A DNA stretch of 64,000 nt from positions 1 to 64,000 of the forward strand of contig NZ_AZEG01000007.1 in the NCBI RefSeq assembly GCF_001434935.1, written 5' to 3'. Each line of letters opens with the position of its first letter. Position 1 is the first letter of the stretch. The notes under the pieces are model-generated. The model was given only the letters and a program-made list of their open reading frames with translations. It was not told where the DNA came from and ran no database searches. Positions 37,501-45,763 of this stretch are shown here, piece after piece. This stretch comes from Liquorilactobacillus uvarum DSM 19971. GTDB taxonomy: Bacteria > Bacillota > Bacilli > Lactobacillales > Lactobacillaceae. The position numbers and the translations under genes are program-made.

Positions 37501-38326
37501 GGAAGAAGGCACCAACTGGTTAAAAGAATTAGCAAATGCTCCTGTTATTGAAGAGCCTGAAACTAAAAAAGAAGTAAAACGAGCACAGCAGATATTAAAA
37601 TATCAGTATCCAGCGGAAATACTGACACGGACAACAGCTTACCAGTCGGTTTCGGAAATCAAAAGACTGTTTAACGATCCTGACCAAGAACGGATGGAGT
37701 TTTTAGAACCCGATTTTGAGATTAAAACACAAACACAGGCAAAACGTTATGTTAAAAATGATGTTACCCTACCTAGTTTTATCGAACGCAAACAAAAAAT
37801 AACCAATGCACAAATAGGGACAGCTACACATCTGGTGTTGCAGGAGCTTTCCTTAACTGAGCAGCCGACATTGGCAAGTCTGCAAGAATTGATCACTTCA
37901 TTAACTGAACAAGGGATACTGACGGCAGAATTAGCAGTTGCAGTTGATAAAAGTAAAATTTTGGCTTTTTTTAAAAGCAGCTTGGGGCAAACTTTGTTAA
38001 AAATGCCTGATAATGTTAGTCGTGAAGTTCCATTCTCACTTTTACTACCAGCAAAACGTCTATTTGCCAATGTTGAGGACAAAGAACAGGATGTGCTCAT
38101 CCATGGAATTATAGACGGTTATGTTATTAATGACGATAAAGTTGAGTTGTTTGATTACAAAACTGATTATCTGCAACCGGGTGATGAGCAAGCAAAGCAA
38201 AAAATAATTGAGCGATATAAAGGACAGTTGAATTTGTATGCTACGGCGCTGGAGAACATCTTAGGGCATGACATTACACATAGATATCTATATCTTTTGG
38301 AAACAAGCGAACAAATTGAAGTATAA
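34574..38326 (+). CDS. addA: ATP-dependent helicase/nuclease subunit A (AddA/RexA)
   Basis: A 1250-residue UvrD/SF1-type 3'-5' helicase fused to a RecB-family nuclease. Walker A SASAGSGKT at 25-33, TFTEAAAREMRER motif Ia, DEYQDTNQ Walker B near residue 401, QSIYGFRLADP motif III, IHGSKGLEFPVVF motif V and LYVALTRAEQ motif VI. The nuclease motif LFDYKTDY lies near residue 1192. ATG 34574 lies inside the end of addB (17-base overlap), so the two subunits are translationally coupled. It is followed 160 bases later by an XRE regulator with no terminator in between. Confidence 0.95.
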   Translation: MTNKIKYTPAQQKAITETGKDILVSASAGSGKTRVLVERVIEHLHQGIGIDELLVVTFTEAAAREMRERIQAALRDEINQADEVRKKWYLEQLTKLGIANISTLHAFCLRVIERYYYVIKLDPLFRLLTDDTERGLLLEDVWADLREHFYGENDPLFEELTQNFSNDRNDDGLTELIFRTFDFASAKPDPHFWLEHLVDEYYIQDSGLSKSKIFTKKVVPLAAEQLKQAVSELKMAQQISRKEGLDKFTAALQKDQAGIEMILNALTNDAKWDRVKEMVQAFKLERAPRLSKLDDIQKQAKDEIMHLRELAKKILSELSERYFPLNEEETCTALKHSAILVQKLSQVVTGFMDAFNAEKKQRHVLDFNDLEHLTLKILTQDTDESRQALNVLKNKYREILVDEYQDTNQLQETILTTIAQKEPGNMFMVGDVKQSIYGFRLADPTLFLKKYHAYTEGNPQGQRIILAENFRSMSGITDFTNLIFMQLMNTEVGEMDYDENARLVFGAKYYPERTPKSELLLYETDKENSTVRKDDGEPFDESFVVDSAAQGQVIMTGQKIKTLIEREALIFDRRTNTERAIQYRDIVLLVPTRNNNLLITEEFRKLGIPVFVNDAQNYFQTIEIQIMQSFLKIIDNPYQDIPLVSVLRSPIVGLKENQLAFLRINDRTGDYYQAVLKFYRNFVPQKASNFALKLYDQIAEFLKQLERFRTLARQNELAALIWQIYDETGFLDYVGGMPGGAQRQANLHALYERASAYEKTSFKGLFQFLRFVDKMQQKNRDLTEANAQTTEDTVQVMTIHGSKGLEFPVVFLMDATHHFNEQSLIRDYILDEQEGVGITWTNPRTRVKIETLPKLVARDNGQKKMAAEQMRLLYVALTRAEQRLYIVGTCVDQQKTIESWRRAFQSTGTVLNSRLRQETKNFMDWIGMCLVRRQDFNAEFDLDESQNLPALEENTAKFSISFFDRQKLEANASTVQEEGTNWLKELANAPVIEEPETKKEVKRAQQILKYQYPAEILTRTTAYQSVSEIKRLFNDPDQERMEFLEPDFEIKTQTQAKRYVKNDVTLPSFIERKQKITNAQIGTATHLVLQELSLTEQPTLASLQELITSLTEQGILTAELAVAVDKSKILAFFKSSLGQTLLKMPDNVSREVPFSLLLPAKRLFANVEDKEQDVLIHGIIDGYVINDDKVELFDYKTDYLQPGDEQAKQKIIERYKGQLNLYATALENILGHDITHRYLYLLETSEQIEV

Positions 38327-38485
38327 ACTATCAGTGTTTCCGAATAGGTGGTGTATTTTGTGCACGACTGTGGAATGTGAGTTGCGGCAGGTACAAAAGC
38401 TAGCACAGCAAACAAATTTTGAAAAACATTTTGGAGACAGAAATGAATGGTTTGTAGTATTCTAATATAAAAGGGGTGGGGGACA

Positions 38486-38899
38486 ATGTTTCCAGAACGG
38501 TTAAAGGCTCTACGCAAGGGACGGGGATTGACCTTGGCAGAATTAGCAATAGAATTGAACAAAATGAATGAAGATAATTTAACTGAACGTCTCAATTCGG
38601 GTCCACAGATAGGGAGCTGGGAAAGAGGAATCAATACGCCTTCTTACCTTGAAGTGTTGAAACTAGCACGTTTTTTCGGTGTTACACTTGATTTTTTAGT
38701 TGGAAACAGTTACGGTGTGCGAGATTTGTCAGATCTTTTTGCTATGAATACTGAGTTATCAATGGAAGGCCATATTCTAAATGGACAAGAACGTGAAATT
38801 ATCTATGGATTGATTAAGAGCTACCTGCGAGGCAAGTATCCATTAGAAACACCTGACGATGATGGCAATGATGGTGAAGTAACTTTACCGCTTCATTAA
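38486..38899 (+). CDS. XRE family transcriptional regulator
   Basis: A 137-residue protein with an N-terminal helix-turn-helix (residues 3-70): RLKALRKGRGLTLAELAIELN, then IGSWERGINTPSYLEVLKLARFF, ending in DFLVGNS. An insertion between helix 2 and the recognition helix (KMNEDNLTERLNSGPQ) is longer than in most Xre proteins. The C-terminal part is acidic (DDDGNDGEVTLPLH) and unassigned. ATG 38486 follows AAAGGGGTGGGGG. Adjacent yitT follows by 35 bases; whether it controls addBA, yitT or itself is unknown. Confidence 0.8.
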   Translation: MFPERLKALRKGRGLTLAELAIELNKMNEDNLTERLNSGPQIGSWERGINTPSYLEVLKLARFFGVTLDFLVGNSYGVRDLSDLFAMNTELSMEGHILNGQEREIIYGLIKSYLRGKYPLETPDDDGNDGEVTLPLH

Positions 38900-38934
38900 A
38901 ATTTTTGAGTTAGGAGAAAGAGAAGGAACGTTTT

Positions 38935-39768
38935 TTGAAAAAAATCGGTAAAAATGTGGGATTGATACTAATAGGAACTTTTATATATTCATTTGCCGTT
39001 AATTCTTTGTTAATGTCGAATCATTTAGGCGAAGGCGGAGTAACGGGGCTGATGACTATTTTGTATTACTGGTTGAATATTTCGCCTGCACTGACGAATA
39101 TAGTTTGCAATGGTATATTGCTGTTTATTGGCTGGAAAATGCTTGATAAACGAACAATTACTTATACAGTAGTGGCAGTAGTAGGTATTTCGGTGTTTTT
39201 AAAACTGACGGCTGCTTGGAGTCTAGAACTGAATGAACCGATAGTGGGAGCACTTATTGGCGGTATGCTGATGGGAATTGCTCTGGGTTTTATCATGTAT
39301 GGTGAAGGAACAATTGCGGGAAGCACTATTTTGGCTAAGATAACCACACGTTATCTCGGAGTAAAGACAGGATCGGCAATGTTATTTTTTGATTTGATTG
39401 TTGCTGTGCCTTCATTTTTTCTAATTGGGATTGAGAATATGCTTTTAACTATTATTGAGCTTTATATATCAGCTGCTGTTTTGAACCAACTACTGGCGAT
39501 TTTCGGCAAACGGAAAGCATTGACGATTATTTCAAAAAAACATGAGCTGATCGCAAAAAAAATTGCAGATATTACTCAAAAGGGTGTGACTTTGATTCCT
39601 GGGCAAGGAGTGGTCAGCGGAGATCCTCAAATGATGATCTATTGTATCTGTGAACAGAAACAACTTGTACGACTTATGGCAGCAATTCGAACCGTTGATG
39701 AGCATGCCTTTGTGGTAATGGAAGAAGTCCATAGTGTGTATGGGAAAGACAGTTTGCGTATTCTATAG
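38935..39768 (+). CDS. YitT family membrane protein
   Basis: A 277-residue protein with five to six membrane helices (residues about 8-185, YitT_membrane domain), then a soluble C-terminal DUF2179 domain (about 190-277, ALTIISKKHELIAKKI and GDPQMMIYCICEQ). Family function is unresolved; transport has been proposed. TTG 38935 starts it, about ten bases after GAGAAGGA. It probably shares a transcript with the XRE gene. Confidence 0.85.
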   Translation: MKKIGKNVGLILIGTFIYSFAVNSLLMSNHLGEGGVTGLMTILYYWLNISPALTNIVCNGILLFIGWKMLDKRTITYTVVAVVGISVFLKLTAAWSLELNEPIVGALIGGMLMGIALGFIMYGEGTIAGSTILAKITTRYLGVKTGSAMLFFDLIVAVPSFFLIGIENMLLTIIELYISAAVLNQLLAIFGKRKALTIISKKHELIAKKIADITQKGVTLIPGQGVVSGDPQMMIYCICEQKQLVRLMAAIRTVDEHAFVVMEEVHSVYGKDSLRIL

Positions 39769-39855
39769 CAGCAAAATATTAAGGTGTTTTATCTAAGATA
39801 AGGCTATGGTAGAATGAATTAAAATAATTAAACCCCAATGGGAGGAGCTACTTTT

Positions 39856-40578
39856 TTGAGTGTCATTTCGAAGTTATATGGACCCTTTTTTGATATAGAG
39901 AATTGGAAAAGCGTGGTTGAATCCGGCAGTGATTGGATGATCATTCTTTCTTTAGTTTTAATTGAATGCTTGCTTTCAGTTGATAATGCAATTGTATTAG
40001 CAGCACAGACACAAACGCTCCCTACAAAAAAAGAACAGGAAAAGTCTTTGTTTTATGGTTTGTGGGGCGCTTATCTTTTTCGTTTCTTGATCATTGGGAT
40101 AGGAACATACCTAATCAATTTTTGGGAAATTAAGATTCTTGGAGCAGGGTACCTGTTATATCTATCGGTCAACCATTTTTATCGTATTTTCCACCCTGTG
40201 CCTATGAAAGAGGGAAAAACCAAAAAGAGGTTATTGCCGCTGTTCTGGTCGGTCGTTATTTCAATTGAAATGATGGACATTGTCTTCTCAATTGATTCTG
40301 TACTGGCATCGTTAGCAATTTCAAGCAATCCTGTAATTGTTTTGATAGGTGGAATGATTGGGATAATATGTATGCGGGGTATTGCAGAGTTTATTATCAA
40401 ATTAATGGAACTTGTTCCAGAGCTGGAAGTTATGGCTTATGGACTGATTGCATTAATTGCAGTTAAGCTGTTCTTGTCGATTCCGGCAATTGATATTGAA
40501 ATTCCAGCTGCGGTTTTTGCGATTATTGTCTTCCTTTCAATTCTCGTGACAATTATTGTGAACCGAATTCGGCATTAG
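39856..40578 (+). CDS. TerC family membrane protein
   Basis: A 240-residue protein with about seven membrane helices. The two metal-site signatures of TerC/Alx proteins are present: LSVDNAIVLAAQ in helix 2 and VFSIDSVLASLAIS near the middle. Family members export Mn2+ or help load Mn2+ onto exported proteins, which would balance MntH uptake elsewhere in the window; tellurite resistance is not implied. Start choice: ATG 39838 overlaps GGGAGGAG, so TTG 39856, eight bases after that site, is preferred. Confidence 0.85.
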   Translation: MSVISKLYGPFFDIENWKSVVESGSDWMIILSLVLIECLLSVDNAIVLAAQTQTLPTKKEQEKSLFYGLWGAYLFRFLIIGIGTYLINFWEIKILGAGYLLYLSVNHFYRIFHPVPMKEGKTKKRLLPLFWSVVISIEMMDIVFSIDSVLASLAISSNPVIVLIGGMIGIICMRGIAEFIIKLMELVPELEVMAYGLIALIAVKLFLSIPAIDIEIPAAVFAIIVFLSILVTIIVNRIRH

Positions 40579-40630
40579 CAATTTTCAATGTTGGAAGTGA
40601 GAAAAATAATGATAAGGTGGTTCAGGCTAT

Positions 40631-41446
40631 ATGTATAAAATGGTGACTTGTGATTTAGACGAAACCTTGTTGACTGACGACAAAAAAATTACCGAAAAAA
40701 ATATTAAAGCTATCCAAGATGCGGTGACGAGGGGCGTCTATTTTGTTCCGAACACAGGACGTAATTATCTGACGGTCCAAGACAATCTGCGCGAACTTGG
40801 ATTGTTTCAGAAGAAAAATGAATACGTTATCTCTTTTAATGGGGGGGCAATAGTTGAAAATAAAAACAACCGTTTTCTGAAAGTTAATGCGATGGCATTC
40901 GAAACAATTGAAGAGCTTTTCAAACTAGGTGTGGAACATAATTTCTGTGTCCATGTCTATTCGTTACACAAATTATATATTTGGAATATGAATCAAAGTG
41001 AAATTGATTATTTAACTGGGCGCATTAATGGCTGGGTCGATCTGAAAGAAGACAATATTGATGAACTACGCGGAAAAGAATTAGTAAAAATACTTTTTTA
41101 TGTACCATTAGCTAAGGAGCGGATTGCACTCAGGAAGTTTGTGACGCAAAAGATGAATAAAAATTTGAATATTACATTTTCTTCGGATCGGTATATTGAA
41201 TTTAATGATCCAGCTGCTGATAAGGGAGAGGCAACGATTCAACTAGGTGAGCAGTTAGGGATTAAGCCTGAAGAAATTATTGCTATCGGCGATAATAGCA
41301 ATGATTTGCCAATGATACAGAAAACAGGAATGGGTGTCTGTGTTAATAACGGCAAGGATTTTGTTAAGGAGAAAGCTGACTATATCACTAAAAGAGATAA
41401 TAATCACAGTGCAGTTGCGGAGGTTATTGAAAAATTTGTTTTGTAA
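40631..41446 (+). CDS. Cof-type HAD family sugar-phosphatase
   Basis: A 271-residue HAD IIB phosphatase. Motif I DLDETLL (residues 8-14) supplies the nucleophile Asp and the acid Asp; motif II is FNGGAIV-adjacent; motif III Lys lies in AADKGEA; and motif IV is GDNSNDLPM. The C2B cap lies between motifs II and III. Relatives dephosphorylate sugar phosphates, pyridoxal phosphate or nucleotides; no specific substrate can be named. ATG follows AAGGTGG. Single-gene spacing to both neighbours. Confidence 0.87.
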   Translation: MYKMVTCDLDETLLTDDKKITEKNIKAIQDAVTRGVYFVPNTGRNYLTVQDNLRELGLFQKKNEYVISFNGGAIVENKNNRFLKVNAMAFETIEELFKLGVEHNFCVHVYSLHKLYIWNMNQSEIDYLTGRINGWVDLKEDNIDELRGKELVKILFYVPLAKERIALRKFVTQKMNKNLNITFSSDRYIEFNDPAADKGEATIQLGEQLGIKPEEIIAIGDNSNDLPMIQKTGMGVCVNNGKDFVKEKADYITKRDNNHSAVAEVIEKFVL

Positions 41447-41546
41447 GTGGTACTTGAACAAATATATTTTAAAGTACTGCCAGGTGTTTTTTTGAAAGCA
41501 GTCTGCTTAAAAAATGTTCAAATATTATTAGGAAAGGATTGAGAAG

Positions 41547-42539
41547 ATGTTTATTCCAGCTGAAAAAAGATATGGTGTTTTGCCTTATAGAAGGGTCGGA
41601 AAGACTGGATTGCGATTGCCAGTGATTTCTTTAGGTTTATGGAAGCGCTTCGACAGTGCTGCTCCGTATTATGATAGAAAACAGATTATTTTAAGTGCTT
41701 TTAATAAAGGTATATTTAGTTTTGATTGTGCGGATCATTACGGTTACCCTGAAATAGGGACAGCAGAAAAGCTATTGGGCAGTGTTCTTCAGGATGAATT
41801 AAAACCCTACCGTGATGAACTAGTTATTACAACTAAAGTCGGATATCGAACAATTCCAGGACCTTATGGACATTTTTTGTCGCGCAAAACAATCCTACAA
41901 TCAATCGATCAGAGTTTGAAAAGATTAGGAACGGACTATGTTGATATTTATTATGCTCATCGGTTCGATCCGCATACTGAATTGGAAGAAACAGCTGCTG
42001 CCTTAGATGACGTTGTCCGTCAGGGAAAAGCGTTATACATTGGGGTTTCGAATTTTGATGTGCAGCAAACAGAGGCAATCACAAAACTGTTTAAAAAAAT
42101 GGGGACGCCTTTTACTGTTAACCAAGTTTCATATAACATATTGAATCGGGAGGCTGAAGATAGTGGCTTACTTGACGCAATGGAACATGAAGGGAAAAGT
42201 GTTGTGGCATATGGTCCACTTGCGGAGGGTCTTTTAAGCACACGCTACTTGGAAGGTATACCTGATTCATATAAGATTCATCATACTAGCCAGTCTGTTT
42301 TTGATGAAGGAAAAGACAAAGTTATTCAGAGACTACGTGGATTAAATGAAATTGCCCAAGAACGCGAACAGACTCTCTCACAATTAGCATTAGCTTGGCT
42401 GCTGCGTAACGAAACAGTTGCGAGTGTCATCATTGGAACAACAAATCTCAAACATCTGGATGACAATCTTGCAGCAATTCAACATTTAGATTTTTCTGAA
42501 GATGAGCTCAAGCGCATCAATTCTATTTTGAAAAGATAA
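41547..42539 (+). CDS. aldo/keto reductase, YghZ/AKR14-like
   Basis: A 330-residue reductase with the longer N-terminus (PYRRVGKTGLRLPVISLGLW) of the YghZ group, which reduces L-glyceraldehyde 3-phosphate and methylglyoxal-type aldehydes. Tetrad residues: Asp in FDCADHYG, Tyr in DHYGYP, Lys in VITTKVGY and His in YYAHRFDP. The phosphate loop is VASVIIGTTN. YghZ proteins usually read DTAxxYG where this has DCADHYG, a small departure. ATG follows GGAAAGGATTGAG. Confidence 0.85.
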   Translation: MFIPAEKRYGVLPYRRVGKTGLRLPVISLGLWKRFDSAAPYYDRKQIILSAFNKGIFSFDCADHYGYPEIGTAEKLLGSVLQDELKPYRDELVITTKVGYRTIPGPYGHFLSRKTILQSIDQSLKRLGTDYVDIYYAHRFDPHTELEETAAALDDVVRQGKALYIGVSNFDVQQTEAITKLFKKMGTPFTVNQVSYNILNREAEDSGLLDAMEHEGKSVVAYGPLAEGLLSTRYLEGIPDSYKIHHTSQSVFDEGKDKVIQRLRGLNEIAQEREQTLSQLALAWLLRNETVASVIIGTTNLKHLDDNLAAIQHLDFSEDELKRINSILKR

Positions 42540-42723
42540 TTTTTATAAAAATTAATTCTCCGAATAAACATTTTCATTTCTTGAATAGTTGTGTCAATAG
42601 TTGTTATGTTTTGCATATTAATCAAAAATTACAAATACTAAGGACTGACTACAAAGTAATCCGTGATTAAACATAAAAAAATGGTTATTGAAAAACATTA
42701 TTCGCATAGTACAAAAATAAAAC

Positions 42724-42760
42724 AGGAGGCTGGAGAAATTTTGATCCCGCTTCCTTTTTT
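42724..42760 (+). terminator. terminator before the gtrB-like gene
   Basis: AGGAGGC (42724-42730) pairs with GCTTCCT (42749-42755), one G-U, with TGGA/TCC inside and TTTTTT after. The rest of the 42540-42865 gap is AT-rich with no other signal. Confidence 0.65.
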
Positions 42761-42865
42761 GTAGTTTAATAAGGAAATGTAAAAAATTTTTGGATAAATT
42801 TACAAAAGTGCAGTCAAATGCTAGAATACAAAGGATAGTTTTTGTGAATGGTTTGGAGGATTTTT

Positions 42866-43831
42866 ATGAAAATTGAACCTAGATTATGTATAGTAATACC
42901 TTGTTTTAACGAGCAAGAGGTACTGCCAGTCACTGCACCTGAGTTTTTAGATAAGATATTAGAATTATCGGAAGAGAAAATGATTGCACCGGATAGTAGA
43001 ATTTTGTTTGTGGATGATGGAAGCAAGGATGGAACATGGGCGCTGATCAGGGAGCTGGCTGAAAAGGATAGCCACTTCACCGGCATTAGACAAAGTAGAA
43101 ATCGTGGTCATCAAAATGCTGTTTTAGCTGGTCTAATGGAATCCATTGGAAAGTTTGATATTACAATTTCAATTGATTGCGATGGACAAGATGATATTAA
43201 TGCAATGGATCAAATGATTGAAGAATATGCTAAGGGAAATGAAGTCGTCTATGGTGTTCGCAGCTCAAGAGAAACAGACACATTTTTCAAACGTTTTACA
43301 GCAGAATCGTATTATAAATTATTGAATGTAATGGGTGCAGAGGTTGTCTATAACCATGCTGATTACCGCCTGATTTCGGAGCGAGTTTTGCGCGAATTAG
43401 CCAAGTTTAAGGAAGTTAACTTATTTTTGCGGGGGATGATCCCTCTGGTAGGTTTTAAAAGTACATCTGTCTACTATAAACGTCACGAACGTTTGGCGGG
43501 GAAGAGCCACTATCCTTTAAGTAAAATGCTTGGTCTTGCATTCAATGGGATAACGAGTCTTAGTATTAAACCTATTCGAATCATCACAACTTTGGGAAGT
43601 TCTGTGTCTTTGTTTAGTTTTGCCATCTTGGTTTGGGTAATTGTCCGCTTTTTGATGGGAGAAACGGTCAGTGGCTGGGCCAGTACCTGTGCACTTGTGA
43701 CATTTATCGGAGGAATTCAATTGATATGTTTGGGTATCATCGGTGAGTACATTGGTAAAATATACTTAGAAACAAAAGCTCGTCCGCGTTATATCATAAG
43801 TGAAAGGACACATACGAATGATGCTAGATAG
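42866..43831 (+). CDS. GT2 family glycosyltransferase, GtrB/CsbB-like
   Basis: A 321-residue membrane glycosyltransferase. The GT-A domain has IVIPCFNEQE, FVDDGSKDGTW and the metal site DCDGQDD. Two C-terminal helices (about residues 232-260 and 270-295) anchor it. GtrB/CsbB enzymes move glucose or GlcNAc to undecaprenyl phosphate on the inner membrane face. The next gene is the matching GtrA-type flippase, overlapping by 14 bases, so the pair likely supplies a lipid-linked sugar for teichoic acid or surface polysaccharide decoration. The third component, a GT-C transferase, is not seen here. ATG 42866 follows TTTGGAGGA. Confidence 0.85.
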   Translation: MKIEPRLCIVIPCFNEQEVLPVTAPEFLDKILELSEEKMIAPDSRILFVDDGSKDGTWALIRELAEKDSHFTGIRQSRNRGHQNAVLAGLMESIGKFDITISIDCDGQDDINAMDQMIEEYAKGNEVVYGVRSSRETDTFFKRFTAESYYKLLNVMGAEVVYNHADYRLISERVLRELAKFKEVNLFLRGMIPLVGFKSTSVYYKRHERLAGKSHYPLSKMLGLAFNGITSLSIKPIRIITTLGSSVSLFSFAILVWVIVRFLMGETVSGWASTCALVTFIGGIQLICLGIIGEYIGKIYLETKARPRYIISERTHTNDAR

Positions 43832-44237
43832 ACTAAGAAAACTCTTTGATGTTACAATGCTCAAGTTTATAGTGGTTGGTATTGCAAACACTATTTTTGG
43901 GATGGCAATAATGTTTTTATTTTATAATCTTTTTCATTTTAATTACTGGGTTTCTTCAGCCTCTAATTATATCTTCGGCAGTATTTTAAGTTATTTTCTA
44001 AATAAATATTTTACTTTTCAGAACAAATCAAAGGACAAACGGATTATTGTCCGCTTTGTGATCAATATAACCATTTGTTATTTGATAGCTTATGGGGCTG
44101 CACAACCTGTCATAAAAGTTCTTTTTAGTAGTTTTTCTCAAGGAACGCAAGATAATATTGCGATGCTATCGGGAACAATTCTGTTTGTAGGATTGAATTA
44201 TTTAGGACAAAGATTCTGGGCATTTAAAAAAGAATAA
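43818..44237 (+). CDS. GtrA family membrane protein (lipid-linked sugar flippase)
   Basis: A 139-residue protein with four membrane helices and the GtrA pattern MLKFIVVGIANTIFG, a basic KYFTFQ loop and the ending GLNYLGQRFWAFKK. GtrA-like proteins are believed to flip the polyprenyl-linked sugar made by GtrB. ATG 43818 lies within the end of the GT2 gene, nine bases after AAAGGA; an immediately following ATG (43821) is an alternative. Confidence 0.88.
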   Translation: MMLDRLRKLFDVTMLKFIVVGIANTIFGMAIMFLFYNLFHFNYWVSSASNYIFGSILSYFLNKYFTFQNKSKDKRIIVRFVINITICYLIAYGAAQPVIKVLFSSFSQGTQDNIAMLSGTILFVGLNYLGQRFWAFKKE

Positions 44238-44291
44238 AGCAATAAATTGTGAGTGTTTTTTAGCACATTTTCTAATAATGATAAATTAAGA

Positions 44292-44334
44292 GATGCTTCC
44301 CTTAAAAGTAGTTTGTGTTGGGAAGTGTCTTTTT
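44292..44334 (+). terminator. terminator of the gtrB-gtrA pair
   Basis: GATGCTTCCC (44292-44301) pairs with GGGAAGTGTC (44320-44329), two G-U pairs, then TTTTT. Confidence 0.75.
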
Positions 44335-44390
44335 GAGTGGGAAAACATGTTTTAAAAGCAGCTCGGTTGCTTTTCTCTGGTACCTATTTT

Positions 44391-44399
44391 TGTTATAAT
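44391..44399 (+). promoter_or_regulatory. extended -10 promoter of queT
   Basis: TGTTATAAT is a perfect extended -10; the -35 is weak (TTTTCT at 17 bases). The start near 44406 places the aptamer about 65 bases into the leader. Confidence 0.7.
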
Positions 44400-44470
44400 C
44401 GGTTGCGGTGTACAAATACAGAAGATTTGGACAGAAAAATAGCAGTTTTCAAGTATTTTCTGATACTTGT

Positions 44471-44516
44471 GCTGGTGGTTCGCAAAAATCCCACCAAAAT
44501 AAAAAAACTAGAAAGA
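44471..44516 (+). promoter_or_regulatory. preQ1-I riboswitch
   Basis: Stem P1 TGGTGG (44473-44478)/CCACCA (44491-44496) closes a 12-base loop starting TTCGCA, followed by the A-rich tail ending AAAAAAACTAG (44501-44511), the hallmark of class I preQ1 aptamers. The ribosome site AGAAAGAGG lies directly after the tail and there is no terminator, so ligand binding should hide the site and reduce translation of queT. The downstream gene being a queuosine-precursor transporter strongly supports the call. Confidence 0.85.
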
Positions 44517-44526
44517 GGTCTTTGAA

Positions 44527-45018
44527 ATGGGAAACACGCACGAAAGAACAGTTGGACTGCTCAAAAGTGGGTTGATTGCAGCACTTTATGTTGTGATCAC
44601 GGTCGCATTAATACCTTGGAGCTTCGGACCAGTCCAGTTGAGGTTGGCAGAAATGCTGAACAACCTCGCGGTCTTTAACAAACGTTATATTTGGGCACTG
44701 ACACTTGGATGCTTGATTGCAAATTTATGGTCGAGCTTAGGTGCAGTGGATGTTGTTTTTGGTTCTTTAGGAACATTGATGATGACTGGGGTCAGTTATT
44801 TATTGAGCCGATATACTGAATCGGTGCCGCGTAAACTGGTGATCAGTGTCATTTCATGTACGGTATTGACTTGGAGCGTGGCATTAGAAATGTTTTTTGT
44901 TAGTCACATTCCATTTTGGGCAACGTATTTATCAGTTGCAATCGGGGAACTTATCTCAATGATTATTGGTGCTGTAGCCTTCTGGCTCATTAGTCTGCGA
45001 ATTGATTTAACCAAATAA
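44527..45018 (+). CDS. queT: QueT family queuosine-precursor transporter
   Basis: A 163-residue ECF-type substrate-binding membrane subunit with about five to six helices; GPVQLRLAEMLNNLAVFNKR is the family signature. It is believed to import preQ1 or a related queuine precursor used to modify tRNA anticodons, and needs the shared ECF energising module, not encoded here. Expression is under the preQ1-I aptamer just upstream. ATG 44527 follows AGAAAGAGG. Confidence 0.9.
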   Translation: MGNTHERTVGLLKSGLIAALYVVITVALIPWSFGPVQLRLAEMLNNLAVFNKRYIWALTLGCLIANLWSSLGAVDVVFGSLGTLMMTGVSYLLSRYTESVPRKLVISVISCTVLTWSVALEMFFVSHIPFWATYLSVAIGELISMIIGAVAFWLISLRIDLTK

Positions 45019-45160
45019 AATTATTTGAAAATAACGAGAAAAAAATAAAAGTTATAGTTTGGTAAAAGATAGAAACTTTTAGAGCATTAATCGCAGGTTT
45101 CAGACTGAGTCTGATTCTATCTGTTAATAATGCCTAATTGAATTTTTGATAAGATAAATT

Positions 45161-45211
45161 AAAACAAGGAGCTGTGCCAACATCAGTGTTGGAACGGCTC
45201 CTTGTTTTTTA
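45161..45211. terminator. bidirectional terminator between queT and the VOC gene
   Basis: ACAAGGAGC pairs with GCTCCTTGT, with inner CCAAC/GTTGG, flanked by AAAA on the left and TTTTTT on the right. Confidence 0.85.
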
Positions 45212-45221
45212 TGATTTGAAT

Positions 45222-45608
45222 TTATTTATAGCTTGAGATTTCAAGCAAATTGTTATCATAGTCATTAATATAGATTGAGGTCATTTCACCTTCGGAACCA
45301 ACTCGTTTAAGCGGCCCTTTAAGAATGGGAATATAGTAGCTAATCAAATGATTAATAATTTGGTCCATTGAGTCACCTGCTATGATACATATGTCGGCTG
45401 ATCCGATGACAGGTTTAGCAGGTCTCAAATCACGGTCGGTATTTGCGAGCTGAAATTCAATCAATTGGTGTCCGCAGCGAACGCAGTTTTCTTCTCCAGT
45501 AGATTTGTCCTTAATAATTGGCATATCGAAGACCTCGCGGTAAAAACGAATAGCACGAGGAAGATTTGCAACAGTTAGAACGATGTGATCAATTCGTTTG
45601 ATATTCAT
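45222..45608 (-). CDS. VOC (glyoxalase/bleomycin resistance) superfamily protein
   Basis: A 128-residue single VOC domain of two beta-alpha-beta-beta-beta modules: IDHIVLTVANLPRAIRFYREVFDM and MTSIYINDYDNNLLEISSY. The metal ligands His8 and the last Glu (LLEIS) are kept, with HQLIEFQL as the middle ligand site. It resembles YwbC/YaeR-type proteins of unknown substrate rather than true glyoxalase I. The minus-strand ATG follows AAAGGGTG. Confidence 0.82.
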   Translation of the reverse strand: MNIKRIDHIVLTVANLPRAIRFYREVFDMPIIKDKSTGEENCVRCGHQLIEFQLANTDRDLRPAKPVIGSADICIIAGDSMDQIINHLISYYIPILKGPLKRVGSEGEMTSIYINDYDNNLLEISSYK

Positions 45609-45763
45609 TATATCAGCACCCTTTGTAATTAAACGTATTCGACTATGAGTAATTCATAGTTAGGCGGAGAAAACTTGTTTTGAGGATGTTTTAATAAGAA
45701 AATTCCAACCTAGGTACCAGGTTGGAATTTTACGATCCAACGCCTAATTTTCGCATGCAATAA

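Noticed and set aside
39838-39855. ATG 39838 as the TerC start
   Set aside because: It overlaps the GGGAGGAG ribosome site that serves TTG 39856.
44337-44525. 62-residue frame before queT
   Set aside because: It overlaps the queT promoter and preQ1 aptamer, and has no ribosome site or recognisable product.
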